From the NCBI GenBank assembly GCA_030148425.1, contig JASBTM010000005.1, forward strand, positions 124,001 to 188,000: a stretch of 64,000 nt of DNA, written 5' to 3'. The stretch comes from Hyphomicrobium sp. (GTDB lineage Bacteria; Pseudomonadota; Alphaproteobacteria; Rhizobiales; Hyphomicrobiaceae). Below, piece by piece: positions 50,849-59,577 of this stretch; position 1 is the stretch's first letter, and each line of letters begins with the position of its first letter. The notes under the pieces are model-generated. The model worked only from the letters and a program-made list of their open reading frames with translations. It was not told the DNA's origin and did no database searches. The position numbers and the translations under genes were made by a program.

Positions 50849-50956
50849 TCGGATGGATCCCCCACTCGCCGGCGCGGGGTCAGTCTAAGGCGGAGAAGAT
50901 GTCGTGTCTCGTGCCGCCGCGACACTGCGGCCTTCGGCCATCGCCCGGATCGGGCT

Positions 50957-52033
50957 TCAGTCGAGCATGGCCGCTAAGGCCGGGCTCATTTCCTCGCGGA
51001 GTGTCGCGCCGTCAAAACGGACGAAGCGAGCCGCATAGCCATTATCCGCGGCGAATTTGGGCCCCCGCTCCGGGCCAAGGACCGTGAGCGCGGTCGCGAG
51101 CACGTCCGCCGTCATGCAATCGGCGGCGACAACTGTCACGGAAATCAGGTCGTGCATGATCGGAAAACCGGTCCGGGGATCGAGCGTATGGGCGTAGCGC
51201 CGTCCGCCATGTTCAAAGAAGCGGCGCTCGTCGCCACTGGTGGCGACAGACACGCCGCAAAGCGCCAGCAACGTATCCGGGCAGGCTTCAGGGCTGCGCT
51301 GGCTGGCGCGCGGATGCTCGAACTCTACCCACCAGGGCGAGCCGTCCGGTTTCACCCCCTCGCCCCTCAGCTCTCCGCCGATCTCAACCAGGGCGTTATC
51401 GACGCCGTTCTCGCGCAGGAAGGCTGCAACTTTATCGACGGCGAAGCCTTTGGCGATGGCGGAGAGATCGAGCCGCAGTCCGCCGGGCTGCAAGGCGCGA
51501 CGGTTTTTCCGGTCAAGCACTACGCGTTGCCAGCCCGCAGCGGAGCGGGCTTCGTCAATGCCTCGGGTATCGGGCAAGCCCCTCGGGATAGGGAACGGAC
51601 CGAACCCCCAGAGATCTACCGCCGCGCCGATGGTCGGATCATACGCTCCGCCGCTCTTTTCCGCCCAAAACAACGCCTGCGAAAGAACGTTGAAGAAGTC
51701 GTCCGTCAGGGAATGCCATGTCCCGGCCGGCAAAGCGTTGAAACGGGAAAGATCCGAGTCCGGCTCCCATTGACTCATCTCGCCGACGACCTTCGCCAGG
51801 ACGTGCTCGATGCCATGGCGCAGAGCCGCGACATCGGCCCCTTCGCCAAGCGCCATCTTTGCGGACCAGGACGTTCCCATTGTGTGGCCACCGACCTCGC
51901 ACAGCGAATGCGATTTCAGCGCGGCGGGCGGTGCGAGGTTCTGGAGCGCCGTTGGAATCAACACACGACGGGCAGAGTCAGAGGCGCGCTCGGCGGCGTC
52001 CCCCTGTTCTCTAACCCCGCCGGCCAAGTTCAT
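50957..52033 (-). CDS. apbE: FAD:protein FMN transferase
   Basis: A 358 aa flavin transferase that attaches FMN covalently to Thr/Ser of target proteins. Family marks: GGHTMGTSWSAKM (residues about 48-60), LDLSAIAKGFAVD, EIGGELRGEG and the metal-binding HTLDPRTGFP near residue 270. It starts inside the ATGA stop of the DUF4198 gene. No convincing signal peptide or lipobox is visible in the first 45 residues (only ARRVLIPTALQNLAPPAAL), which is odd for an enzyme expected to act in the periplasm. Last gene of the iron operon. Confidence 0.9.
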   Translation of the reverse strand: MNLAGGVREQGDAAERASDSARRVLIPTALQNLAPPAALKSHSLCEVGGHTMGTSWSAKMALGEGADVAALRHGIEHVLAKVVGEMSQWEPDSDLSRFNALPAGTWHSLTDDFFNVLSQALFWAEKSGGAYDPTIGAAVDLWGFGPFPIPRGLPDTRGIDEARSAAGWQRVVLDRKNRRALQPGGLRLDLSAIAKGFAVDKVAAFLRENGVDNALVEIGGELRGEGVKPDGSPWWVEFEHPRASQRSPEACPDTLLALCGVSVATSGDERRFFEHGGRRYAHTLDPRTGFPIMHDLISVTVVAADCMTADVLATALTVLGPERGPKFAADNGYAARFVRFDGATLREEMSPALAAMLD

Positions 52034-52836
52034 TCCGGAAGCACTTCGAGCGTCGCGGCATAGACCGCGCGGCGTTCCTTGGCTTCCTTGACGTCCGTCT
52101 TATCGTCGGTGACGCTTGCCTCGAGCCAGTACATTCCCGCTTCCGGCCACTTCACCCTGAACAACCCGTCCTTGTCGGTCGTCGCTGCGATCTCGCCGAG
52201 TTGGTTGCGATAGCGAATGCCGCCGCGCACGATCTCGACCTTGGCGTCGGCCGCGGGTTTGCCGTCGAGCATCAGCTTGAACGTCGCTTCGCTGTTGGCC
52301 ACGAGGTCGTTGGGATGGCTGACCGGCTGCATCTCGAGGCCTTTGCCGATCAACTTCAAGGCGGCGTCATCCGCTTTGCCTGCCGTCACGAACGTTTCGA
52401 TGCGGCGCTGCGCTTGAGTCACGACGACGTCCGTCGCCGTCGCCGGAATTTCCTTCGTGAGATTTTCGAGCTTGCCGCGCCAACGCTTCTTCTCGCCTTT
52501 GTCGTTGTAACGCGCAAAGACGCTATCGCCGACGAGAGCGATGCGATACGTGCCCGGCGCCTTCAGCGAGAGATCGAACGTGCTGCGCGTTTTGCCTTTG
52601 CCGACATTTTCGGGATCGACTTTCGATCCATCGGGTGTCGTGACCACCAAGCCGTCGAGATCGAGCGGCCGGAATTCGAAAAAGAAGACATCATTCGAGA
52701 CCGCCGCGTCGACGGTGACTTCGGGCTCCTTGCCCGACAGTACCGTGGCCGACGGCAGCAGCCACGCGCGATGGGCCTGGGCAGAAACCGGAATAAGGAA
52801 AGCGAGTGCAGCGGCGGCGTGAACGAGACGTTTCAT
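52030..52836 (-). CDS. DUF4198 exported protein
   Basis: A 268 aa periplasmic protein. Signal peptide to about residue 21 (PVSAQA) directly followed by HRAWLLPSATVLSG, the metal-binding-like histidine start of DUF4198; two Ig-like beta domains follow, the second with YRNQLGEIAATTDKDGLFRVKWPEAGMYW. Family members occur with metal-uptake genes. Overlaps apbE (ATGA) and lies 21 bases after the DUF2271 gene, in one operon. Confidence 0.88.
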   Translation of the reverse strand: MKRLVHAAAALAFLIPVSAQAHRAWLLPSATVLSGKEPEVTVDAAVSNDVFFFEFRPLDLDGLVVTTPDGSKVDPENVGKGKTRSTFDLSLKAPGTYRIALVGDSVFARYNDKGEKKRWRGKLENLTKEIPATATDVVVTQAQRRIETFVTAGKADDAALKLIGKGLEMQPVSHPNDLVANSEATFKLMLDGKPAADAKVEIVRGGIRYRNQLGEIAATTDKDGLFRVKWPEAGMYWLEASVTDDKTDVKEAKERRAVYAATLEVLPE

Positions 52837-52857
52837 GGCGTGAGCTCCTGAACTGAA

Positions 52858-53373
52858 TTAAGGCTTCACATTGAGAGTGACCGTGCCGAGCTCGCTTGCG
52901 CCCTTAACGCTGAGCTCCGTTCCTTTTTCAGGAGGCCACTGGAAGGGAATTTTCACGAGTTCGCGGCCGCCGACTTCCCTCACGGCTTCGACGACGAGCT
53001 GATATTCGCCGGGAGCGAGGCCGTTCACCGTCGCGGCGGTGCTGGCCGAACCGATTGCATGCGTGCCGGGCGCACGCGTCGCGCTCGTCAGGCCATCGGC
53101 AGGCAGCTTCAGGTCGCGACCGGTGCGGCGCCACCACTGGCGGAGATCCTTCAGCCACTTGTCGCCTTCCTGCTTCTTGTTGGCGACGTCGTACCAGACA
53201 GCAAGATTGGCCGCGACGCTCTGATCCGGCCGCGCCAGCCAGACGGCGACGTAGGGCTTGTGATACTCGGCGACATCAAGGCGGGGAACTTCGACGGAGA
53301 TCTCCAAATCGGCAGCAAGCGCCGGGCCGGTCGCAAGACCGGTGAGACCGACAGTTAGAATAAGCGTTCGCAT
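52858..53373 (-). CDS. DUF2271 exported protein, candidate ApbE substrate
   Basis: A 171 aa periplasmic protein with signal peptide (to about residue 21, GPALA|A). DUF2271 blocks: EVPRLDVAEYHKPYVAVWLA, LRQWWRRTGRDL, then D93-G-L-T96-S-A-T99, which fits the D-x-x-(S/T)-G-A-T motif flavinylated by ApbE except for Ser at the Gly position, followed by RAPGTH. FMN on T99 is therefore plausible (inference). Operon with PepSY-TM upstream and DUF4198/apbE downstream. Confidence 0.88.
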   Translation of the reverse strand: MRTLILTVGLTGLATGPALAADLEISVEVPRLDVAEYHKPYVAVWLARPDQSVAANLAVWYDVANKKQEGDKWLKDLRQWWRRTGRDLKLPADGLTSATRAPGTHAIGSASTAATVNGLAPGEYQLVVEAVREVGGRELVKIPFQWPPEKGTELSVKGASELGTVTLNVKP

Positions 53374-53394
53374 CAGCAGTCTTCGCCTCGCTTC

Positions 53395-54048
53395 TCAGTG
53401 GATGAGGAAAATTGCGATCAGGACGGGAATGGCCACTCCCAGTCCAACGACAGGCCACGTTCTGGGCCTGCCATTTGCGTACATCTGCAACAGCAAGAGA
53501 CCGGTCACGCAGAAGGCGACACAGCAAATCGCGAAGGCGTCGATGAAGACGCTCCATGCTGCGCCGACGTTGCGGCCCTTGTGCAGATCGTTGAGGTAGG
53601 CAATCCAGCCGCGGTCGGTTTTCTCGTACGTGACTTTGCCGCTCGTGCGATCGATCGAGACCCACGCGTCGCCGCCGGGACGCGGCAGCGCTACGTAAGC
53701 GTCGTCCTCCGACCATTCCGCTTCATGCGTGCCAACATCGACGCCAATGGCATTTGCCACGGCTGCCGCCGTTTCACGCGGCAAGAGTGCTCGTCCGCTG
53801 TTAGGCGCCTTCGCCAGTGGTGCGACCCCTTCCGACTCGAGCGCCGCCTCGACTGTCGTGACGACGGGCTTCGATTCGATGGACGAGGAATGGTTCAGCG
53901 TGATGCCGGTTGCCGCAAACAGCAGCATCGTTACGAGAGAAACCGCGCCGCTGATCCAGTGCCATTGGCGCAGCTGACGCATCCACTGGGCCCGTCGATT
54001 GGAGCGCTCAGCACGACGCGCCGCAGATTCTGGCACGTTGATATTCAA
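53395..54048 (-). CDS. PepSY-associated transmembrane protein
   Basis: A 217 aa inner-membrane protein. TM1 at about 32-52 (ISGAVSLVTMLLFAATGITLNH) after a conserved LRQWHW, a periplasmic PepSY-like domain (about 60-155, with AVANAIGVDVGTHEAEW and WVSIDRTSGKVTYEK), then DLHKGRNVGAAWSVFIDAFAICC and two C-terminal spans. Proteins of this group carry electrons or support iron-siderophore reduction in the periplasm; inference here. Overlaps the Sel1 gene in ATGA. Confidence 0.9.
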   Translation of the reverse strand: MNINVPESAARRAERSNRRAQWMRQLRQWHWISGAVSLVTMLLFAATGITLNHSSSIESKPVVTTVEAALESEGVAPLAKAPNSGRALLPRETAAAVANAIGVDVGTHEAEWSEDDAYVALPRPGGDAWVSIDRTSGKVTYEKTDRGWIAYLNDLHKGRNVGAAWSVFIDAFAICCVAFCVTGLLLLQMYANGRPRTWPVVGLGVAIPVLIAIFLIH

Positions 54049-54854
54049 GTGGGATGCTCCTGCCCGTCCTGCAAAGCTTCGAGACCGATCCTGCGGATCC
54101 TCTCGACGGGATGGGTGCGCAGCATCGCGGAAGCCTCGCGGCGGTACTTCTCGGGCGCTTGCGCCAGCGAAGCCCGGAACGATTTCTCGGCATCGTCGAG
54201 ACGGCCAAACTCAACGAGAAAACGTGCGTAATGGAATTGACCGCGAAAACATCCGCGTTTCGCTGCACGTTCGAACCATCTCGCCGCTGATTTCGGCTTC
54301 GGCGCGCTCATGACGCCGTCCTCGCGGAAGCGGCCCAGCATGTTCATGGCCTTTGGCACACCACGACGCGCTGCTCGCACCAAAAGCGAGAGTGCGACGC
54401 GCGGATCGCGATTGCCGCCGTGACCGCGCGCGAGCAGCTTGCCGAGATTATATTGAGCCCAGGCGTGATCCTTATCGGCCGACCGGCGAAACCATAGAAC
54501 CGCCTCTTCGGGATCGATCGGAACGGACCAGCCGCATTCGTAACAGCGGCCAACCATGTTGAGCGCGTCGGCGCTGCCGGTTTGCGCGGCGAGCTTGAAC
54601 CAGCGCAACGCCGCGGCCGGATCGCGCTCGACGCCGTAGCCATCCAGCAGCATGTATCCCCACGCGACCTGGGCTTCGACGAAACCGCTTACGGCTTCGC
54701 CGCGCACATAAGCAGCAGCGCTTTCGGGCGTGCGCGTGAGACGGCTCGCGCGTCCCTCCTCGGTTTCGCGCACATAGAAGGCCCGATAGCGACTGCCCTC
54801 TTCGGGATCTGGAATCGAGAGCTCAAGCTCGCGGTCTATCAGATCGCGCGGCAT
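54045..54854 (-). CDS. Sel1-repeat protein
   Basis: A 269 aa cytosolic solenoid of about five Sel1-like repeats: AQVAWGYMLLDGYGVERDPAAALRWFKLAA (start), ALNMVGRCYECG, AQYNLGKLLARGHGGN, AMNMLGRFREDGV, GQFHYARFLVEFG. Such proteins are adaptors. It starts on the last base of the piuC stop and overlaps the PepSY-TM start, so it is translated within the same operon; this partner is common in piuC loci. Confidence 0.88.
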   Translation of the reverse strand: MPRDLIDRELELSIPDPEEGSRYRAFYVRETEEGRASRLTRTPESAAAYVRGEAVSGFVEAQVAWGYMLLDGYGVERDPAAALRWFKLAAQTGSADALNMVGRCYECGWSVPIDPEEAVLWFRRSADKDHAWAQYNLGKLLARGHGGNRDPRVALSLLVRAARRGVPKAMNMLGRFREDGVMSAPKPKSAARWFERAAKRGCFRGQFHYARFLVEFGRLDDAEKSFRASLAQAPEKYRREASAMLRTHPVERIRRIGLEALQDGQEHPT

Positions 54855-55537
54855 CAGAGCTCTGCCCAGTGACGCAGCAAATTGTGATAGTGGCTGGTCA
54901 AGCCGAGTACACCCGGCCGCTCATCGGGCAGCGCCGAGCGGACGTCGCGGATCGCATTGTCGAGATCAAACAGCAAAGCGCGCTTGCTGTCCTCCTTGAT
55001 CATCGACTGAGTCCAGAAGAACGAGGCCCAGCGGCTGCCGCGCGTTATTTCACTGACGCTGTGCAGGCTCGTAGACGGATAGACGACCGCGTGCCCGGCC
55101 GGCAGCTTAACTTCGTGTGATCCGTAGGTATCCACGATGACGAGTTCGCCGCCGTCGTAGTCTTCGGGCGGAGAGAGGAAGACTGTCGTCGAGACGTCGG
55201 CGCGCATGCGCATGCCTGCGCCGGGAATAGCGCGAATGGCGCCATCGACGTGCGCGTGAAATTTCATTCCGGCGTCATAGCGATTGAACAACGGAGGAAG
55301 AACGCGCAGCGGCAACGCCGCAGAATTGAAGATAGCGTTGCGGCCGAGCGCACGCAGGATGATCTCTCCCGCGGCCACCGCAGCCTGCGAACCTTCCTTG
55401 ATTTGCAGATTGTACTTGGCTTTCGCCGCCTGCTCGCCAGCGGTCTCCTTGCCGTCGACCCAAGCAGCCTGCTCGAGAATGCCGCGAACGGACTTGATCT
55501 CTTCGGGCTTCAGAACATCAGGAATTTGAACAAGCAT
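54854..55537 (-). CDS. piuC: PKHD-type Fe(II)/2-oxoglutarate hydroxylase
   Basis: A 227 aa dioxygenase of the PiuC/YbiX family, usual length, starting MLVQIPDVLKPEEI as in the family. Iron ligands are the HAHVD motif (KFHAHVDGAIR) and the His of STSLHSVSEITRG, followed by R and the WASFFWTQS block. It is iron-regulated with TonB siderophore receptors in other bacteria; substrate unknown. Lies 80 bases after the receptor gene, across a 12-bp hairpin. Confidence 0.92.
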   Translation of the reverse strand: MLVQIPDVLKPEEIKSVRGILEQAAWVDGKETAGEQAAKAKYNLQIKEGSQAAVAAGEIILRALGRNAIFNSAALPLRVLPPLFNRYDAGMKFHAHVDGAIRAIPGAGMRMRADVSTTVFLSPPEDYDGGELVIVDTYGSHEVKLPAGHAVVYPSTSLHSVSEITRGSRWASFFWTQSMIKEDSKRALLFDLDNAIRDVRSALPDERPGVLGLTSHYHNLLRHWAEL

Positions 55538-55558
55538 AGCGAACACTTCAAACGATGA

Positions 55559-55584
55559 CCAGGAGGGCGAAATCGCCCTCCTGG
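55559..55584 (-). terminator. Attenuator-like hairpin between receptor and piuC
   Basis: CCAGGAGGGCGA-AA-TCGCCCTCCTGG, a perfect 12-bp stem with a 2-base loop (the real loop will be larger), 34 bases after the receptor stop. No T run; it may stabilise the receptor mRNA or partly terminate. Confidence 0.55.
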
Positions 55585-55617
55585 CAAACTTCATTCAGAT
55601 GGAATTTCCGTCGATCC

Positions 55618-58047
55618 TCAGAACTTTTTGCTAACTGAGAAGACCGCGCTCCGGCCTGCCGACGGTGTAGCTCGATTGTTGAACGACTGATCGTAGTTCA
55701 GTCTGTCCGTCAGATTGAATCCGTTGACGGCGAAGCGCCAATCATCGAGTTCGTAAGACAGCATCGCATCCCAGCTGAACGTATAAGGCACGATGTAGGC
55801 GTTGGTGTTGGCGCCAGCGATAGAGAACATCTGGCTCTGATAAAGGAACCCGCTGCCGATGGTCCACTTGCCCGGCCCAGAGATCAACTCGTCCGATAGA
55901 TTGTAAGTCGTCCAGAGGCTGACAGAACTATGCGGGACACCGCCGACATCGTTGCCGATGTTGGCGACTGCTGTCGAGTCGATCACCTCACTATCGAGAT
56001 AGGTGTAGCCGACGTTGGCAATCCATGCCTTCGTCAACTGACCGGTCAAGCCGACTTCGAAACCACGAACGCGCTGGCTTTCACCCGTCTGGATGAGCGT
56101 GTCCGGAATGGCCGGATCGCTTGCCACAACGCCGTTCTTCTCGATCTGGAACAGCGCGGCGGTCAGGCCGAGGCGATTGTCAAGCAAGCTGATCTTGGCG
56201 CCAACTTCGTAACTCTCGTTTTCTTCAACCGCACCAGCGGGCGTCGTCGCCGTGAGGGGGTTCAGAATGTTTGTTACGAACTGGCCAACCGGAGACGCCG
56301 ATCGACCCCATGAGAAGTAATAGGTCTGTGACTTGGTTGGCTCCCAGATGAGGCTGGCCTTCGGGCTCCAGAAGTCACCGGAAGAGTTGCCGCCCTTGAA
56401 GGCCGTCGTCGCGTTGGGCTGCTCGAAGTTATAGTCGAAGCTTGTCCAACGTGCACCCGCGAGAACCGACCATTCGCGGTTAAGCCAGACACGATCGCTC
56501 GCGAACAAGCCAACTTCGGTACCATCGCTGGAACGATCGTTCACCGGATTACGGCCGAACTTATAATACTGATTGTAATAGGCCCCGGGATTCAGGATCG
56601 GCGCGCCAGTGGTTCCTCGAATGACGCCATTGGAATCGTACTGCGAATATCCCGGACGATCGTCTTCCTGATAGAACACGTCCACTCCTGCAACGCTTTC
56701 GTGCCTGAGTCCGAAGAGGTTGAATTGCGCCGTAGCTCCGGTGATGTTTTGAATGCCCCAGGAATGCTGGACCAACGTAGGATTGCCGCCCCCATTTGTC
56801 AGATTCGGATCGCCACCAGCGAAGAATTGGTTCGCGCACGAACTTGCTCCCGTCGCATTGGCGCAGGCAGGCACGGTAGCCATGAAATCGCGATCATAGA
56901 AAGCTGCTCGCGTATCATTGAAGAACGTGACGGTGTCCGAAAGGTCCTTGCGGAAATGCGACGTCAGCATGTTGACGGTCGTATTGTCGTGGTCAGTCGC
57001 AACTCCATAGAAATTCGAACGGTCGACGCCGTATTCCGTAACGGGAAGTCCGCCCGTCGTAGCTCCAGGCTTTAGAACCGACGGCACGCCGTAGTCCAGA
57101 ACGCGGTTGCCTTCCTGATGCAGATAGTTGACTGTCCAGGTCGTGTCCGTGCCGAGGCCGAAACCGATTGAGCCAAGGACACCCCATCGCTCCCCCTCGA
57201 CGTGATCACGATCGGGCTGGTCCTGTGTGCTGTACATCGCAACCGCGCGGGACGCCGTCGTTGCGTTGATCTGTTTGTTCACATCGAGCGTTGAACGGAA
57301 ATAACCATCGGTGCCGACGCCAAATTCGATGCTTGCGGCGTCGCCGAGGTGGGCTGTCTTCTGCCGGAGATTGATGATGCCGCCGGTTGAACCTGAACCG
57401 AATGTCTCCGACGACGGCCCCTTGATGACCTGGATTTCTTCCGTCGAAAAGCTATCGCGGACATACACGCCGAAGTCGCGCAGGCCGTCGACATAGATGT
57501 CGCCCTTGGCTTCAAAGCCGCGAATACGGAACTGGTCGCCATTGAAACCGCCGCCGCCTTCACCGATCGCGACGGTAACACCGGGAACCGCACGCAACGC
57601 CTGCTCGATTGTGGTCGGCCGCTGCTGGCGCAGTTGTTCTTCTGAAACGACGTTGATGATCTGCGGCGTATCCTGCACCGTGCCTGGCATACGGCCGATG
57701 CCCGTGCCGGCTTGCAGCGTGTTGCCACTGCTCGGCGTAAATCCTGCCGTATCACTCGCAAGCGCCTCGGCTGGAGTCAGCTGCGGGGCAGCAGGTGCGG
57801 CGGCGGCTGCGGCCGCGGGCGGCGCCTTCTTCTGCACTGTTTGCTTTTTGACCGGCGCTTTCTTCTTCGCGCTGACTTCCATCGTAGGAAGGACGGTCTG
57901 CTCTTCCTTCGCGGCCTCCTGAGCTGCAGCTCCGGTTGCGAACACCATCGTCGCAAAGCCCAGAGTCACCGCCCCAAACGAACTTGAATCACCCGGGTTT
58001 GCCGCGAGATCATCCTTGCGCAGCATTCCACCCCCCACACGCTTCAT
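55618..58047 (-). CDS. TonB-dependent siderophore receptor, catecholate (Fiu) type
   Basis: An 809 aa outer-membrane receptor started at ATG 58047 (GGGGA upstream). An N-terminal signal region (AVTLGFATMVFATGAAAQ) is followed by a TonB-box-like TMEVSA, a Lys/Ala/Pro spacer, the plug (VPGVTVAIGEGGGGFNGDQFRIRGF; IQVIKGPSSETFGSGSTGGIINL, seen in blocks) and a barrel ending in SVSKKF. Plug details (GDIYVDGLRDFG) match Fiu/catecholate siderophore receptors. Lies between tonB and piuC on the same strand. Confidence 0.92.
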   Translation of the reverse strand: MKRVGGGMLRKDDLAANPGDSSSFGAVTLGFATMVFATGAAAQEAAKEEQTVLPTMEVSAKKKAPVKKQTVQKKAPPAAAAAAAPAAPQLTPAEALASDTAGFTPSSGNTLQAGTGIGRMPGTVQDTPQIINVVSEEQLRQQRPTTIEQALRAVPGVTVAIGEGGGGFNGDQFRIRGFEAKGDIYVDGLRDFGVYVRDSFSTEEIQVIKGPSSETFGSGSTGGIINLRQKTAHLGDAASIEFGVGTDGYFRSTLDVNKQINATTASRAVAMYSTQDQPDRDHVEGERWGVLGSIGFGLGTDTTWTVNYLHQEGNRVLDYGVPSVLKPGATTGGLPVTEYGVDRSNFYGVATDHDNTTVNMLTSHFRKDLSDTVTFFNDTRAAFYDRDFMATVPACANATGASSCANQFFAGGDPNLTNGGGNPTLVQHSWGIQNITGATAQFNLFGLRHESVAGVDVFYQEDDRPGYSQYDSNGVIRGTTGAPILNPGAYYNQYYKFGRNPVNDRSSDGTEVGLFASDRVWLNREWSVLAGARWTSFDYNFEQPNATTAFKGGNSSGDFWSPKASLIWEPTKSQTYYFSWGRSASPVGQFVTNILNPLTATTPAGAVEENESYEVGAKISLLDNRLGLTAALFQIEKNGVVASDPAIPDTLIQTGESQRVRGFEVGLTGQLTKAWIANVGYTYLDSEVIDSTAVANIGNDVGGVPHSSVSLWTTYNLSDELISGPGKWTIGSGFLYQSQMFSIAGANTNAYIVPYTFSWDAMLSYELDDWRFAVNGFNLTDRLNYDQSFNNRATPSAGRSAVFSVSKKF

Positions 58048-58275
58048 AATGTGTCCCCATTCCCCAAAACGCGAAACAACGTGGCGCGAGCCCCCCGGCT
58101 CCTCGCCCACCCTCTTCGCACAAAGCGATACATTACATAATTAGTCAAGATTGAAAACGCCCAGATCTGATAAGGCCTTGGCTCAATATTCGTCACAGGT
58201 GTTCAGTTACGATAACGACACCGCCCCGACCCTATCGACGGGCATTTTTTGAACGTCGCACACGCGATGGAGGCG

Positions 58276-59091
58276 TCAGCGAATACTGAATTGAATCGGG
58301 AGCGCTAATGTGCGCGCCCCAACGGCCGCCAGTCTCGATGCCTGATCCTTTGGCGGCACAGGCAGAGGACTCGCGCGGCGCAGAATTTCCATCGCCTCGA
58401 CGTCGAGCAACGCCGAGCCCGACCCCTTAAAGATGTGGACATTCGTGACGTTGCCGCCATCGTCGATCGAAAATCTCACGGTCGCGACGCCTTCGATATG
58501 TCGATTCCGTGCGTCAGCCGGATAACGCTTGAACTTTGCGACGTGCAGGAAAATCGCTTTCTGCCAGGACAGCTCGGCTGCATTCGGCTTTCGAGACGAG
58601 CCCTGGGTTGGCGCGGCCGACTTCTCGGCGACCTCGGTCGCTTCGATCGGAGGCGGTGCCGCCGCGATGGACGCGACCATCTCGGGTTGAGCCTCTTGTA
58701 CCGGCTTTTCCTCCGGCAGCTCCTTCAGCTCGACCGGCTTCACCTTTTCCAGGACGACCTCAGGCTCCGGCGCGAGAGGTGCATCTTCTATTTGCGGCAG
58801 GTCATCCTTCGTCTGGGTCTCCTTGACTTCTTCGGTCGCAGGCGTTGCAACCGAGTCCTCGGACGGCGCGCCGATCGCGAGATTCTGCGTCTGATCGGGA
58901 GAAGCCACGGCGATGGGCGCCATCTCCAGCATGAGTGCGCCCTCGATTTCGTTTTCCTCGGATTCGAGTTGCGGCCATTGCAGCATCGCGGCCGCGCCGC
59001 CAAAATGCAAAGCCGCCGCGAAGAGGCCCGCAACAACCCATCTGCGCCTCCGACTCCACGCCGGTTCGATGATGTGAAACGGGCTCATCAT
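58276..59091 (-). CDS. tonB: TonB energy-transducing protein
   Basis: A 271 aa inner-membrane protein. One N-terminal span (about 18-36, WVVAGLFAAALHFGGAAAMLQW), a long Pro/Glu/Lys-rich periplasmic rod (about 90-160), and the C-terminal TonB domain with RYPADARNRHIEGVATVRFSIDDGG and RRASPLPVPP. Starts at ATG 59091, one base after the exbD stop (TGAGATG). Links the ExbB/ExbD motor to the receptor encoded next. Confidence 0.9.
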   Translation of the reverse strand: MMSPFHIIEPAWSRRRRWVVAGLFAAALHFGGAAAMLQWPQLESEENEIEGALMLEMAPIAVASPDQTQNLAIGAPSEDSVATPATEEVKETQTKDDLPQIEDAPLAPEPEVVLEKVKPVELKELPEEKPVQEAQPEMVASIAAAPPPIEATEVAEKSAAPTQGSSRKPNAAELSWQKAIFLHVAKFKRYPADARNRHIEGVATVRFSIDDGGNVTNVHIFKGSGSALLDVEAMEILRRASPLPVPPKDQASRLAAVGARTLALPIQFSIR

Positions 59092-59092
59092 C

Positions 59093-59566
59093 TCATTGCG
59101 AAGCTGAAGAGCTGGCCGATGCCGGGGCCTGCGCCGCACCCGGAGGCGCCGAAGCGGGATCCAATCCGACCATGGCGACCTTGAGATAACCCGCGGTGCG
59201 CAGCCGGTTCATGACTTCCATGATGTTCCCGTAAGGCACCGTCTTGTCCGCGCGTAAGAAGATACGTTGTTTCCGGTCCGATCCCGTCGCGGCATCCAGC
59301 GAGGATGCGAGCGCGCCGCCAGCGATGGGATCGTTGCCGAGCGCCAGCGTCAGATCGGCTTTGATGGTCAAGAATACTGGCTTCTTCTGGCGCGGTTGAG
59401 GCTTGGCTTTCGCGACGGGCAGATCCACCGGAACATCGACCGTCGACAGCGGAGCCGCGACCATGAAGATGATCAAGAGCACGAGCATTACGTCAATGAA
59501 TGGCGTGACGTTGATCTCGTGGTTCTCCGCGAGATCGTCTCCGCCATCGTTCAAACGTCCGGCCAT
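59093..59566 (-). CDS. exbD: Biopolymer transport protein ExbD
   Basis: A 157 aa inner-membrane motor subunit. One span (about 22-42) inside the NVTPFIDVMLVLLIIFMVAAP signature, with the proton-carrying Asp in FIDVML; the periplasmic domain has IFLRADKTVPYGNIMEVMN. The C-terminus is an Ala/Ser/Pro tail. Eleven bases after exbB and coupled to tonB. Confidence 0.93.
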   Translation of the reverse strand: MAGRLNDGGDDLAENHEINVTPFIDVMLVLLIIFMVAAPLSTVDVPVDLPVAKAKPQPRQKKPVFLTIKADLTLALGNDPIAGGALASSLDAATGSDRKQRIFLRADKTVPYGNIMEVMNRLRTAGYLKVAMVGLDPASAPPGAAQAPASASSSASQ

Positions 59567-59577
59567 GGCTCGCCTCC

